From Opisthorchis felineus (taxonomy: Eukaryota; Platyhelminthes; Trematoda; Opisthorchiida; Opisthorchiidae): DNA of 64,000 bases. Made by a program: the position numbers and the translations under genes. The notes below the pieces were generated by a model. The model saw only the letters and a list, made by a program, of their open reading frames with translations. It did no database searches and had not been told where the DNA came from. Positions 12,366 through 21,999 of this stretch are shown in pieces. Numbering within the stretch: the stretch's first letter is position 1; each line of letters opens with the position of its first letter. Location of the stretch: the NCBI GenBank assembly GCA_004794785.1, contig SJOL01004152.1, positions 159,332-223,331 on the forward strand, in the 5' to 3' direction.

Positions 12366-12570
12366 TTAAACGGCGAGATGGCTCAGTGGTTAGAGCGCGA
12401 ATTTACTGACCAGAAGGTCCGTGGTTCGAACCCGACCTCTGCCTCTCGACTTCCCCTATGTAGGCTTGGGCAACCTGGCAGTATCCCAGCCCTCGTGCTT
12501 CCTTTGGGTGGCATGGCAGCTAGGCACCGAAAGGGTGTTACAGCTGAACGATTATATTTTTTAAACGGCG
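12366..12570 (+). repeat. tRNA-derived SINE with 10 bp target-site duplication
   Basis: The body at 12376-12560 is flanked by the direct repeat TTAAACGGCG at 12366-12375 and 12561-12570. The A box is TGGCTCAGTGG near 12379 and the B box is GGTTCGAACCC near 12423. The body runs to GGGTGTTACAGCTGAACGAT plus a short AT-rich tail. The perfect duplication and close identity to the copies at 15.4 and 17.0 kb mark it as young. It lies inside the endonuclease-RT linker of the RTE copy at 11900-14560, so the SINE arrived later. Confidence 0.95.
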
Positions 12571-13895
12571 GATAATCAAGAGCTTGAATGGCAGATGACG
12601 CTGGCGGATTACGAAGGCCCATGAGGTGGAGAAGACTGCAAGTGACTGCTGCGTCCTTTTCCAACTGATTCGATCAAACAGCCAAAAGGAAATACATGTC
12701 AGCGAAGCAATATGTGAAAAGGACGGAACGGCGACTCACTCACAAAATCGTCGCCTGAGTGGTGGGATGAACACTTCAAAGAACAGTTAGGGCGGCAGCC
12801 CTCAACAAAACCTCTGGGAGAACCCAGCGGGCCTGAATGGAAAATCAACGTCAGCACGCCGTCAGTAACAAAAATCCAGCATGAGATGTCATTCCTCCAA
12901 TGCGACAAGACGGCCTAGATTATCTGCACAACGCACTTTTCAAAGGTGATGAAACCCTGGTGGACAATCTGACGACTCTACTACGGAAGATTTGGGACGA
13001 AAACAGAATACCAGTGGAATGGAGCGCCTCGGTAATCATCTTCAAAAAGGATACAAGGACGTCATGCGAAAGCGATCGTGGCACCAGACGGGTATCCTTC
13101 GCATCTAAAGTGCTCTTTGGCATTATTTTGTGCAGTTTGATCGATTATCTGGAGAGACAGGTTCGCAAGAAACAAGGTGGGTTTCGCCCTGTCCAAGGAT
13201 ACATCGACCATACCTTTACCTTGAGACAAATTTCTGAACAGCCCCACATTTTCAAACGTTCCACGTTGGTCGTTTTTTATCTGAAGGCTGCTTTTGACTC
13301 TATGTCTGGCGATCTCCTCAAAATTTATGTAATCTATGGAGGCATTGTACGTGAACTCCTGTGAACGGGTACAAGTTTATAGCAAGCTTTCACGTGTGTT
13401 CACCATGTCCAGTGGCGTGAGGCAGGGCTGCCATCCATCACCATTCTCGCTCTCTCTCTTTCTCTCCCTGTGTCTGAAACCTCGGGGATCGAAATGCTCG
13501 ATGGACGCTCGCTCAGAGACGTTGAGTATGCGGACGATACTAACCTCCTTGGTTCCGATGCTTCAAAAATACAAATCATTTTAAGTAACTTAGATAGTTT
13601 TGCCACATGGCCTGCAAAGCGCTTCACACCTGCAAAGTGTAAAGTGCTGCTGCAAGACTGGGTGGGATCAAACCCAAACCTCATGCTTGTAGACTGGCCA
13701 ATCGACGAAGGAAGATAAATTTACTGACCTGGGCAATTGTATAAGTTTCGATGGACTTGCTGAGAATGAGATTACTTGTCAAATCGGGAAGATCAGGGCA
13801 GACTTTACCGACCTCAGGCACCTATGGCGCCGGCGTGACGTCAGTTTGTGTATCAAGGGCAGAGTGTACACTGCGACGGTACGATCCATTCTGCT

Positions 13896-13957
13896 GCTGT
13901 ACGGCAGCGAAGCATCAGTGTTGAACAGTGACGTCATGCTGTCGATGATGGTGATGA
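13896..13957 (+). repeat. RTE-family 3' terminal word with GATGATG tail, inside an RTE copy
   Basis: GGCAGCGAAGCATCAGTGTT followed by a GATGATGGTGATGATG run interrupts the post-RT coding region between the LLYGSE and ETQPL segments. The same sequence ends the RTE copy at 10.5-10.87 kb. It looks like a very short 5'-truncated insertion. The overlap of GGCAGCGAA with codons for G-S-E blurs the left edge, and I could not place a target duplication. Confidence 0.55.
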
Positions 13958-14699
13958 TGCTTCATGGATTAGAAACACAACCTCTAGCACAGAGGACGTG
14001 AGGAAGCCGTCAATGTTTCACCATCAGTGTCTCCGAACTTGATGGGAACAACGGGTTAACAATGTTGAGGTAAGCCAGATGGTTTTAGGAAGAAGGAACT
14101 CTCCCATGATAGATGAATTATCCTCGCTCTATAGGCAACGGTGGTTAGGATATGTACTCCGCATGCCAGAGGACCGTCGGCCTCGTAGAGCTCTTTTCGT
14201 TCGGCTCTGCGCTGAGTGGAAGCGGCCGAGAGGTGGAGAGTGTATGACTGGGCATTGAAGCATGAAAACGCTAACCAGTAAACTCAGTTGGGTAAAAAAC
14301 CACCGCTCTCTGGATGGGGACTCCGGAACTCAACTACCGATGGTTAATGACACCAGCGGACATTGTTCAATCACGCAGTCAGTGCCGCTCATGGATCAAA
14401 GCTACCGCCGTCAATGTATTACTTCCCAGTTTCCCGTCGCTTCCAATGCTTATCTATATCTCCTCTGCTCTCCCATTTTCCGGTGACCGAGACAGTCGCA
14501 GCTGGACCCAATGCACCCATGGTACATGATTTGTGGCCGAGAAACTGAACTGAACTGAACATAAAAACCGGCGTCGGCACATGCCACAACGGACTGCCAT
14601 TCTGACGCTGGGAGAGATACCTTCTGTCGAGACTTATCCAGGCAAATTCGCCATTCATCATCGGTTGTGATTCTTTCGCAATAGCTTACACGAACCGTG

Positions 14700-14860
14700 G
14701 AAGACCTGAGGACGCCTTAGTTCCACTGCTCACAAGGGCGGCGTCTCACAATCATACAAAACAAGCCGTACTGTAGCCTGATACACACGCCCGTGAAGAC
14801 TCAGGAATGTGCCGCTATTCCGCCAAAAGTGTCTCAAATTAGTAAGCGTAGCCCAAAGCT
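14700..14860 (-). pseudogene. RTE-like post-RT fragment
   Basis: The minus strand translates to LTNLRHFWRNSGTFLSLHGR then VYQATVRLVLYDCET. This matches the A-N-L-R-H-L-W to L-L-Y-G-C-E-T part of the RTE polymerase C-terminal region. About 40 codons are recognisable. It faces the longer plus-strand copy that ends at 14560. Confidence 0.7.
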
Positions 14861-14904
14861 TTGTGGGTACAAAGCACATGCCAAAGGAGAGGAAGACTTG
14901 TAAG

Positions 14905-15401
14905 TTCATCCGAAAACACCTGTATGTATTTTTTTTCATGAAAACGAGAACAATGCCGACTAAATAGTCCAGATCAACAAGGCTTTTGTCAACAGCTATT
15001 TAAATACCTGCATTCTTCGCCTCTTGTCTTTTCTCAGCTTTCCGTGTCCACCAGGTCTCACGGTCGGTGCGCCATCGAATATTTCACTTAACGTCTGACA
15101 AGTCGCCGGACTGAATTATGTCCGGGACCGGCGGGAACATTTTCCTGTGGGGCCACTACTCTATCTAATATCCAGTGCTTGATGGGAGCTGGCAGTATCG
15201 TGGTGCAGGCAGAATTCCCGGCAATGTGAAATGATGTAGCGATTTAGTTCCAGTGCGCATTGACAGGCAAAAGTTAAGCGGTTGGGAGAGTCCAGAATAC
15301 AAAAAAGGCTTTGACAGATGCGATTAAATTGGAAACCTGCCGTTCTCAGCTGATAGGCGAGTTGCCCGTCCTTTACCCGACCCTGAAAAGCAGCTTCGGA
15401 T
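14905..15401. other. No identifiable gene
   Basis: Short open frames only. Nothing recognised. Confidence 0.3.
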
Positions 15402-15604
15402 GGATACACCGTTTCGTTCAGCTGTAACACCCTTTCGGTGCCTAGCTGCCATGCCACCCGAAGGGAGCACGAGGGCTGGGATACTGCCAGGTTGCCCAAG
15501 CCTAGACAGGGGAAGTCGAGAGGCAGAGGTCGGGTTCGAACCACTGACCTTCCTGTCAGTAAATTCGCGCTCTAACCACTGAGCCATCTCGCCCCCGGAT
15601 ACAC
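15402..15604 (-). repeat. tRNA-derived SINE with 8 bp target-site duplication
   Basis: The minus-strand SINE body at 15410-15596 is bounded by direct repeats GGATACAC at 15402-15409 and 15597-15604. On the minus strand the head (GCGAGATGGCTCAGTGGTTA) and B box are intact, as is the GGGTGTTACAGCTGAACGAA end. It is one of the three least diverged copies. The 87-codon minus frame 15324-15587 that spans it is just a translation of this SINE. Confidence 0.93.
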
Positions 15605-16279
15605 AGTTAGAATCAACGGGTGTTCCGAAAGGAACGACAGTTGGTCATTGGTCTACACAATCGGTAAACGATGGTGTGATTAATTTGGGACCGTGATTGG
15701 TACACTTTTGGAGGGACTTCAGTTATCCCGGAGGTTGAGAGTGCGCAAAGCAGCCTGCGGTCAGCACACAGCTGAAGCAGTCATTCGGCGCTGTCTGTAC
15801 TTACCCAGCCCAGTTCAAGTCAACTACCAAAATGAGTCACAGGTGATCTGACTATAAACTCCTGTGCGTTTAAACCAACAACCAAAACAGTAACTGGGCT
15901 TTAAGCCCACCGAAGCAAAACATTCAAGGCGTCACGAAGGCTGCCTTGGATGGTGTTAGAGCTACCGTCGGTTGGGGCGCAACCGGACACGACGAAGAGA
16001 TAACGATCAACTTTCCGCCGTTGAGATTTCTTCACAAACTTTGCCAGACGAATCACACAGAGGCGATTATCACTGACCATCTAGTCAAGCAGGGACTCTA
16101 CGAGCCGGTGACCGGATTAACCAGGCAAGGAGGCTTAAAGATTGAATTCGAGATGCCTGAGGCTGTCGGCGTAGGCTGACGCACAGATATTTCTACCACG
16201 AGCGATGTAATTCAATCGGGTTCGTTAGTCCTAACGAACGGACCTACAAGGGTAGAGCTGTTAATGAGGTGGAGGAGAG
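15605..16279. other. No identifiable gene
   Basis: A 77-codon plus-strand frame at 15946-16179 has no recognisable domain. No repeat match noticed. Confidence 0.3.
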
Positions 16280-16505
16280 GTGGAGAAAAATATATATGAA
16301 AGAGGAAGAAAGTGAGTGTCAGCAGCAGCCTCTTTTCGCTTACCCGCCCAACTGTATGCAGCAAGTAAGGTGACCTGGGTGACGACACCACACTACGGCC
16401 GATTAGCACGAGATCACTTCTGGTTGTAGGGTTCATGGTCAGAAGCAGGTTTGTATACTACCAGGGCACCCAAACCAAAACAGGAGGACGATTAGGACAC
16501 CGAAT
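16280..16505 (-). repeat. Dispersed repeat D, inverted copy 3
   Basis: The reverse complement contains TGTCCTAATCGTCCTCCTGT, CTCGTGCTAATCGGCCGT and GCGGGTAAGCGAAAAGAGGC, in the same order as in 10255-10440. Only the second half of D is present. Confidence 0.6.
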
Positions 16506-16839
16506 CAAAGCTACTGGCCCAAAGGCTGACTGAGAAAGCGGCGTTTGCTGGGAAATGCTATTGAACCTTTTTAAAGAACAAGTCAAGCCTGGGGGACCAG
16601 CAGACTGTAAGTCAAAGCTGCAACAACTGACCAACTTGGTATGCGAGACTACGTGAGTGTCGTACGGCCACTGCCAAGTGTAGCTCAATGGGTCCCATAG
16701 TAAGGTCTGGTCTATTAGTGACGGATTATCAACCGCACCCGGTCATCTCATGAGAGCCTGTGAAGCCCTGACCCATGAACAACGAGCAATACTCCGAACG
16801 GGGGATTGCCTGGACCCACAATACTTGCACGCCTTCGTT

Positions 16840-17390
16840 TCAAGGATTCGATTCTGTTGACCACTCAGTTCGTCTTAACACACTCGTGCAACAAAAGATG
16901 TCCAGGAAGTTTGTGAATTTCACGTTAATTGCATTTAGACACCTATGGGCGTGTAAGACTCCAGAGAGAACCCTCCAAATATTCCTTTATGATGTCCACA
17001 CTATTTATTATTGTTTACCCTTGTCACCGAAATGGCTCAAGTGGTTAGAGCGCGAATTTACTGACCAGAAGGTCCGTGGTTCGAACCCGACCTCTGCCTC
17101 TCGACTTGCCCTGTCTAGGCTTGGGCAACCTGGCGGTATCCCAGCCCTCGTGCTTTCTTCGGGTGGCATGGCAGCTAAGCACCGAAAGGGTGTTACAGCT
17201 GGATGATTTTTTGTCACCGAAGATATGTAAAAACGGAAGCTGGGGTCTTCAAAATCCGGGTGTTCAATTCACGGTCGGCGGAAATCTTGTCGATCTAGAG
17301 TACGCAGATAACACTATTTGCGCATTCGAAAAAGGGGCACAGATGTTTAGAATAACCGACAAGTGTTATCCTGTCGTTTGAAATATACAT
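16840..17390 (+). pseudogene. RTE-like RT fragment split by a SINE
   Basis: Upstream of the SINE the frame reads FDSVDHSVRLNTLVQQKMSR and KFVNF, the RT region after catalytic block A, and ends in CLPLSPK, matching the GCPLSP motif. Downstream it resumes with SPK and continues through [20 protein letters not shown], where the YADD box is changed to YADN. The SINE plus one target-duplication copy separates two pieces that are in the same frame, so the coding region was still continuous when the SINE landed. The end near 17390 is where similarity stops. Confidence 0.8.
17021..17221 (+). repeat. tRNA-derived SINE with 11 bp target-site duplication, inside an RT motif
   Basis: The SINE body at 17032-17210 (179 bp) is flanked by TTGTCACCGAA at 17021-17031 and 17211-17221. 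The A box TGGCTCAAGTGG and B box GGTTCGAACCC are present. The insertion point encodes the L-S-P-K residues of the host RTE element's GCPLSP motif. Confidence 0.95.
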
Positions 17391-17464
17391 TGTACCAGCA
17401 GTCAAACTGAAGTACATATTCCTAACAGGATGCTTGTGATTCAAGAATAGATATAAGTTATTCG

Positions 17465-17622
17465 ATACACAACCCCAGTGCAATCCGAAGGAATCATGAG
17501 GGATGAGATGCTGCAAGCTTGCCCAAACCAGACAGGAGCAATCTAAAAGCCAGCGTCGGGGTTCGAACCGCGGACTCTCCAGGTCAATAGTCGCGCGCCA
17601 AATCGCTGAGCTATCGGGCTCG
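17465..17622 (-). repeat. Diverged tRNA-derived SINE
   Basis: The minus strand retains a B box (GGTTCGAACCC, complement near 17561-17572) and an A-box-like AGCTCAGCG word near 17610. The body is altered compared with the main SINE, as in the copy at 4.5 kb, suggesting an older subfamily. Confidence 0.65.
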
Positions 17623-17659
17623 AGGAAACGATGGGGAATGTGGGGAGGAAGCTGAATTA

Positions 17660-18445
17660 GCTGCAATGGAAATGTGACAGGTTGCTGTACGAAGTTTATG
17701 TTCGTGTGGGTCTCAAATGTCGTGTGTATCAGACTACGTAAGCGGGCTACGTTGCTGTATGGTTGTGAGACAGCCCCTGAGACGACAAACGCTGCCTTGC
17801 TTCCGGGTCTTTGATCATCGATGTCTCAGAACCATCGCAGATATACGCTGGCACCAACGAATACGAAAAAACGCGCTCATCAATGGTGTTTAGGGGTGCG
17901 TGGCTCGGCACAACCGCCGGCCCATCGTTACGCTCGACTGCGCTCTCTAACAACGCACTGGTGATGTCACCTCGATTGGTGATGAAACGCTTGCAGTCAA
18001 ATTGCCCAGCTCAGCGAACAAACCAACGACTATCGATCACGTTTTATCATTTGTCAGTAAAAGTTTTGTTTTCCCTGCCAAATTGAGCACCTTAAGCCTA
18101 AAGACGGACATGTCTTGCTATAATGGAACGGAAGGGGCCGGAGACTGTGGGTTTGTCGAGTGCACCTGGACGGGGTTTACATAGCTCTTCGTGAACCTGG
18201 TCACATGCTGCAAACTGTGGTAGCCAACCGATATCAGTTATGTTAGTGTTGCGATTGTCTGAATACCGGAGGTATAGGTACTTCGTAAGTCGGTAGTAAG
18301 TGGTAGGCCAGCAATAGGCATATTACCTCAATCTTTTTCATCTTGTTCACGCCCCAAGACCTCCTTAAAGAATTGACGTGGCTGTACAGCGACGAAGCAT
18401 TAGTGACTTGACTCTGACGTTGATGTCAATGAGAACGGTGAAGAA
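17660..18445 (+). mobile_element. RTE-like 3' fragment interrupted by repeat E
   Basis: The segment FDHRCLRTIADIRWHQRIRK lies at about 17812-17870, typical of the RTE C-terminal region, preceded by a G-R-V-Y-Q-like piece. The coding match breaks at about 17910, where repeat E (17925-18060) lies, and resumes near 18170 with the terminal R-Y-Q tail. The 3' end near 18384-18432 resembles the GCAGCGAAGCATCAGTG terminal word. Several stops are present. Confidence 0.65.
17925..18060 (+). repeat. Dispersed repeat E
   Basis: Contains GTGATGTCACCTCGATTGGT, GATGAAACGCTTGCAGTC and CCAGCTCAGCGAACAAACC, colinear with 8195-8310 and 30515-30605. It sits inside the RTE 3' fragment, so E is either an insertion or a variant part of a related element. 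Confidence 0.55.
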
Positions 18446-18850
18446 TATGGCAAGCGAATTTGATCGATAACAGAGAGGAAGACATCACCCCATGCTGGAT
18501 CTCCACTCGACCATTAGGAAATAAGCTATGAGCGACTTGGTTACCTACGTCGTCCTCCCGGGGTTTAATCCAGTAATTTCCACATCATCCCGTTTTGTAA
18601 GCATCCACCTCTTATGCCAATTACATCGTAGTGAATACGAGCAATATCCTATAATTTTTCATAAATTTGGTTCTTTGAACAGTCATCCACTTTAATTATG
18701 ACGAGTAAACCTTAAGTCATGATACACTCGAAAATGCATACCAAGCAAAGTTTGTAAGAGGAAAAGCAAGTATCGAGGAAAGATAACTGAACGTCCCGTG
18801 AAGGTTTAGAGCATGGAGTGGCATACTTCCCACGGAACATTACACTGAAG

Positions 18851-19147
18851 GCAGACCCGATAGTAAAATAAAATGAGATAATCGTTCAACTCTAAAACCC
18901 TTTCGGAACCCAGCTGCCATACTACCCGAAGGAAGCACGACAGCTGGGACACTGTCAGGTTGCCCATCATCATCATCATCATCAAAGACAGCAACATCAG
19001 TGTTGACACTGATGCTTCACTGCCGTACGTTGTACAACAGGTTGCCCAAACCTAGGCAGAAGTAGAGATGCAGAGGTCGGGTTCGAACCACGGACCTTCC
19101 AGTCAGTAAATTCGCGCTCTAACCGCTGAGCCATCTCGCAGACCCGA
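18851..19147 (-). repeat. tRNA-derived SINE with target duplication, itself interrupted by a 71 bp insertion
   Basis: Direct repeats GCAGACCCGA at 18851-18860 and 19138-19147 flank a minus-strand SINE. Within it CAGGTTGCCCA occurs twice, at 18956-18966 and 19038-19048, enclosing 71 bp foreign to the SINE. SINE sequence continues on both sides of that insert. The tRNA head with its B box lies at 19075-19137. Confidence 0.92.
18967..19037 (-). mobile_element. Ultra-short 5'-truncated RTE insertion
   Basis: On the minus strand the 71 bp read GTACGGCAGTGAAGCATCAG, then TGTTGCTGTC and a TGATGATGATGATGATGA tail. This is the same 3' terminus as the RTE copy at 10.8 kb. It is flanked by the 11 bp duplication CAGGTTGCCCA. 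The tail at one end plus target duplication is the signature of target-primed reverse transcription. Confidence 0.85.
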
Positions 19148-21999
19148 AGACGGTAGTTTTTATGTTGAAATATCGGGAAATTGTACAGCACAACAGCTTG
19201 AGGCTCAGGCGAGAGACCTTACTGCACGGAAAGATGGAGCAGAAGCTTCACGATTCATGGGGCAGGATAAGGGGATGATGAGTGATTTTTAGACGACCCA
19301 ACTTGCATACAAAGCACCACATCACAGATCCATGTGATGTCCAAAATGTGTCGACCACTCATAAAGCACCTCAACAAGTCCTCGGGCAAAATATGGAAAT
19401 AGACCGAGAACTTCAGAGAGTGGGTAACTGTCATGATAACTGAGATACTGCCAAGTTACCCGAGATGAGGCAGCAAACTATCCCTGTGTTGGCAGGGCAG
19501 ACTGTCCCTACGCTATTTCATGATACAAATCCTTAGGAACAGGTCTCGTGCGTGCAAACCCAAATAAAGAAGAGGCCGTGGGACGCTACGTGCGTTTAGT
19601 ATCTTGTCCTGGATGATTTTCTCCACCCACGTCACGACTGTTCTGTAGCACGCGGCCATTTCAAGATCCCCATATTTGTGGAGTTGCTCTACCGGGGTGA
19701 GCTCCTTGGCATACGGTAAACCCAGTCGGTTGTGGAGGCTAGCGATGAGGTCAGCAAGTCTCCTAGATGGCGGGATGAACGCCGCCCATGCAATCATCCT
19801 TTGCAATGGCACGTTCCTCAGAGATTCCTCGCACTTTTCGAAATGTTATGTCAAAATCAATGGTAACCGGAACCAGTTGCGACCATTGTGGAGGTACGGA
19901 CTGGGTCCTTTTGGTGGACCGATGAATAAACGAAAGGGTGAAATGACACTTCATTTTCCAGACTCGAGTCAGCTGGGAGACTAATTTTGGACCGTAAGTT
20001 GTCCGCAGCCTTCTGCAAGGAAGAACGACGCTGTGTAAAACAGTAGGATTTGGGGGTATCGCTGGCTTATTCCGCAAGAATCGCCTCATACTACATCAGC
20101 CATCAACGGATTACCTTTAACGAGAATCTAATTTCTGCTACTGCTGTCCCATTTCACCAGGGAATATATTCTGAATAGTGATGACATGAACTTTGGGCTT
20201 CCCAGCGACTGAGTAGGCGGGAACTCGAGAGATTCCAGGATGCCAAAGTAAAGCAGAAATAAACTTAAGTTCCTCGTGCATGCAAACTACGGACGGTTTC
20301 GTTCGCACCACCGCTATGGTAATCCACTGAATGTATGTCAGTATTGGCGGACGTGCAATATTGTACACCTGTAAGTTAGGCTATGCTTCATCAACGGGTA
20401 GGTAAGCGCTAGGTTGCTCTGTCCTCCATGTGTGCCACTCCTACACACAAGTCTCACTGGCAGATAGCCAACCTGAAGGGTCACCGAGACCAGGAATTAG
20501 ACGTGAGGCCTCGAGGCGGGACAAAAACCCGTGAACAAAAAGCTACCAACACGATAGTCTAAACTGGCAAACAATTGGTAAACAAGGCCAGACGATAGAC
20601 AAAGAGAAAACAGAAACCTAACAAAGACTATGAGAGCTGCCCGGACGTGTTGAACATAGAAACAAATTCCTCCGCGGCTGATACGGAAATACGGTGGACT
20701 AGCGAGCGCCTAGCTTGGCTGAGCTTATTAATTAAGTTAGGTTGTACTGGAGTCGCAGGCAACCTGTTCCAATTATTACCTACCTGAGTCAGGTGGTAGC
20801 TAACGCGCTTAACTTGTACAGTCTCAGTCAACAGCTTCAGGTCCAAACTCTTCCCAGGCGTGGCCTAGGCCATGTCAGCACCATGTTTTTTTACTCCTTT
20901 GGAAAGGTCTTAGACATCATGCGGTTGTGAGAAAGCTGCGCAGTCAAAATTGAACATGCTCACAAAATGGAACCACACAGAGACTCACAGAATTTCGCCC
21001 TTTCGGTGAAAATACCCGTCTGACGGCGGAAAGGTACGGAGAAAACCACGGTAAGCAAGCAACGGAACCAGACACCGAAACAGAGGCTGTGGTGGCAAAC
21101 TCAGCGTTCTGATTGGTTGTTGTCTTCGTTGGTAGCCTGATTGGATTGTGCCCGATGGCGAGTTGACATATGATATGCAACCGCAGGCGAACGGTCGCCA
21201 AGCAAGCGGACTCCTGGACATAGCAGGTAAATTACAAATGGTCTACTTAGGGCAGGATGTGGTTCTAAGCGCGAGTCGCTGAAGCCAACGTTAGTGCGAC
21301 CTACTTGATTTTCTTGTCCACTCCACCCTGAGAGTGTTAGAATGATGCGTCTGAACTTCCGAGGAATTTTTGTTGGCAAACTGCAAGAGCGGGCTATTTT
21401 CAAAAAGGTTACTTAAGTTCCTGATGCTTCTAATTTTCGTGTGCGTAGACATGAGAGCACATTTTGGAACTTTTTTAACCTCAGAGTTGTCTTCGCTTCT
21501 ATTCACCTGACGGCAACGGATCCTCCCACTTTTCAAGTTAAATAGATCACTTTGGTGAGCTTTGAGGGGCCTGGCTGCTGATCTAAGGTGCTACGATTGC
21601 GCACAATGGTTTCATGGCCGCATCCGTCTAATAAGTTCGTTAACGCTGCATGGTTTGTAGCACCGTCGCCCATGCAAGCCCATACACTGGGCCCCCACTC
21701 AAGTACCATTTATCTGTCGGTCCTCCACCTCATCCGCACTCATGGAGAAATTTCCCTGACCACCCCACCCCCTCAGCCCAATTGGGTGCCGATTGAGTGA
21801 GTCCTCCAGGGTCAGTCTTGTGGTGTTTTGTACCTTTCTTTTGCTTTCATCATAACGTTACGTATTTCATCAATTCCATAAATGATTTTTGCTTGAATAC
21901 GCAAAACCACAAAAGCGCGCATTTGTACAATTTACACACAACACAGGCGTGGTCACATGCTCTGACTTTCTCTTCTCATTTCGCTCGCGCTTACAGCGG
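19148..21999. other. No identifiable gene; a few open frames
   Basis: Minus-strand frames at 19513-19812 and 19763-20089 adjoin each other, and another lies at 21101-21403 (100 codons). None shows a domain or signal peptide that I recognise, and no exon-intron structure is convincing. The 20944-21403 stretch may be a repeat, but I found no second copy in this window. Confidence 0.3.

Larger units (their letters stand above)
11900..14560 (+). mobile_element. RTE-like non-LTR retrotransposon, degraded, with nested insertions
   Basis: The most complete RTE-type copy in the window. At 12050-12120 a SLRF-P-P segment suggests the end of the endonuclease domain. At 12270-12366 and 12580-12790 lies the endonuclease-RT linker, including VSEAICEKDGTATHSQNRRL. 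RT follows: fingers at 12900-13050 (IFKK with TSC), GGFRPVQGYIDHTFTLRQI at 13175-13235, the catalytic A block at 13265-13300 (AAFDSM, with FLD changed to FYL), SSGVRQGCHPSPFSLS at 13405-13455, and VEYADDTNLLG at 13525-13555 with the YADD box intact. The thumb and post-RT region follow to 14230. The copy ends at 14545-14562 with repeated CTGAA motifs. It holds a SINE (12376-12560) and an RTE-tail-like segment (13896-13957). Frameshifts and stops make it inactive. Confidence 0.85.

Noticed and set aside
12376..12450. A tRNA gene (A and B boxes, tRNA-like head)
   Set aside because: No acceptor-stem pairing closes the structure. The sequence runs on into a conserved SINE body and it has target duplications.
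12372..12575. 113-codon frame reading [13 protein letters not shown] peptide, also at 15324-15587 and 17076-17206
   Set aside because: This is a translation of the SINE body. The peptide repeats only because the SINE does, and the boundaries follow target duplications rather than coding constraint.
18961..18984. CAT triplet run as an independent microsatellite
   Set aside because: It is the complement of the GAT-type tail of the short RTE insertion, explained by the flanking 11 bp duplication.
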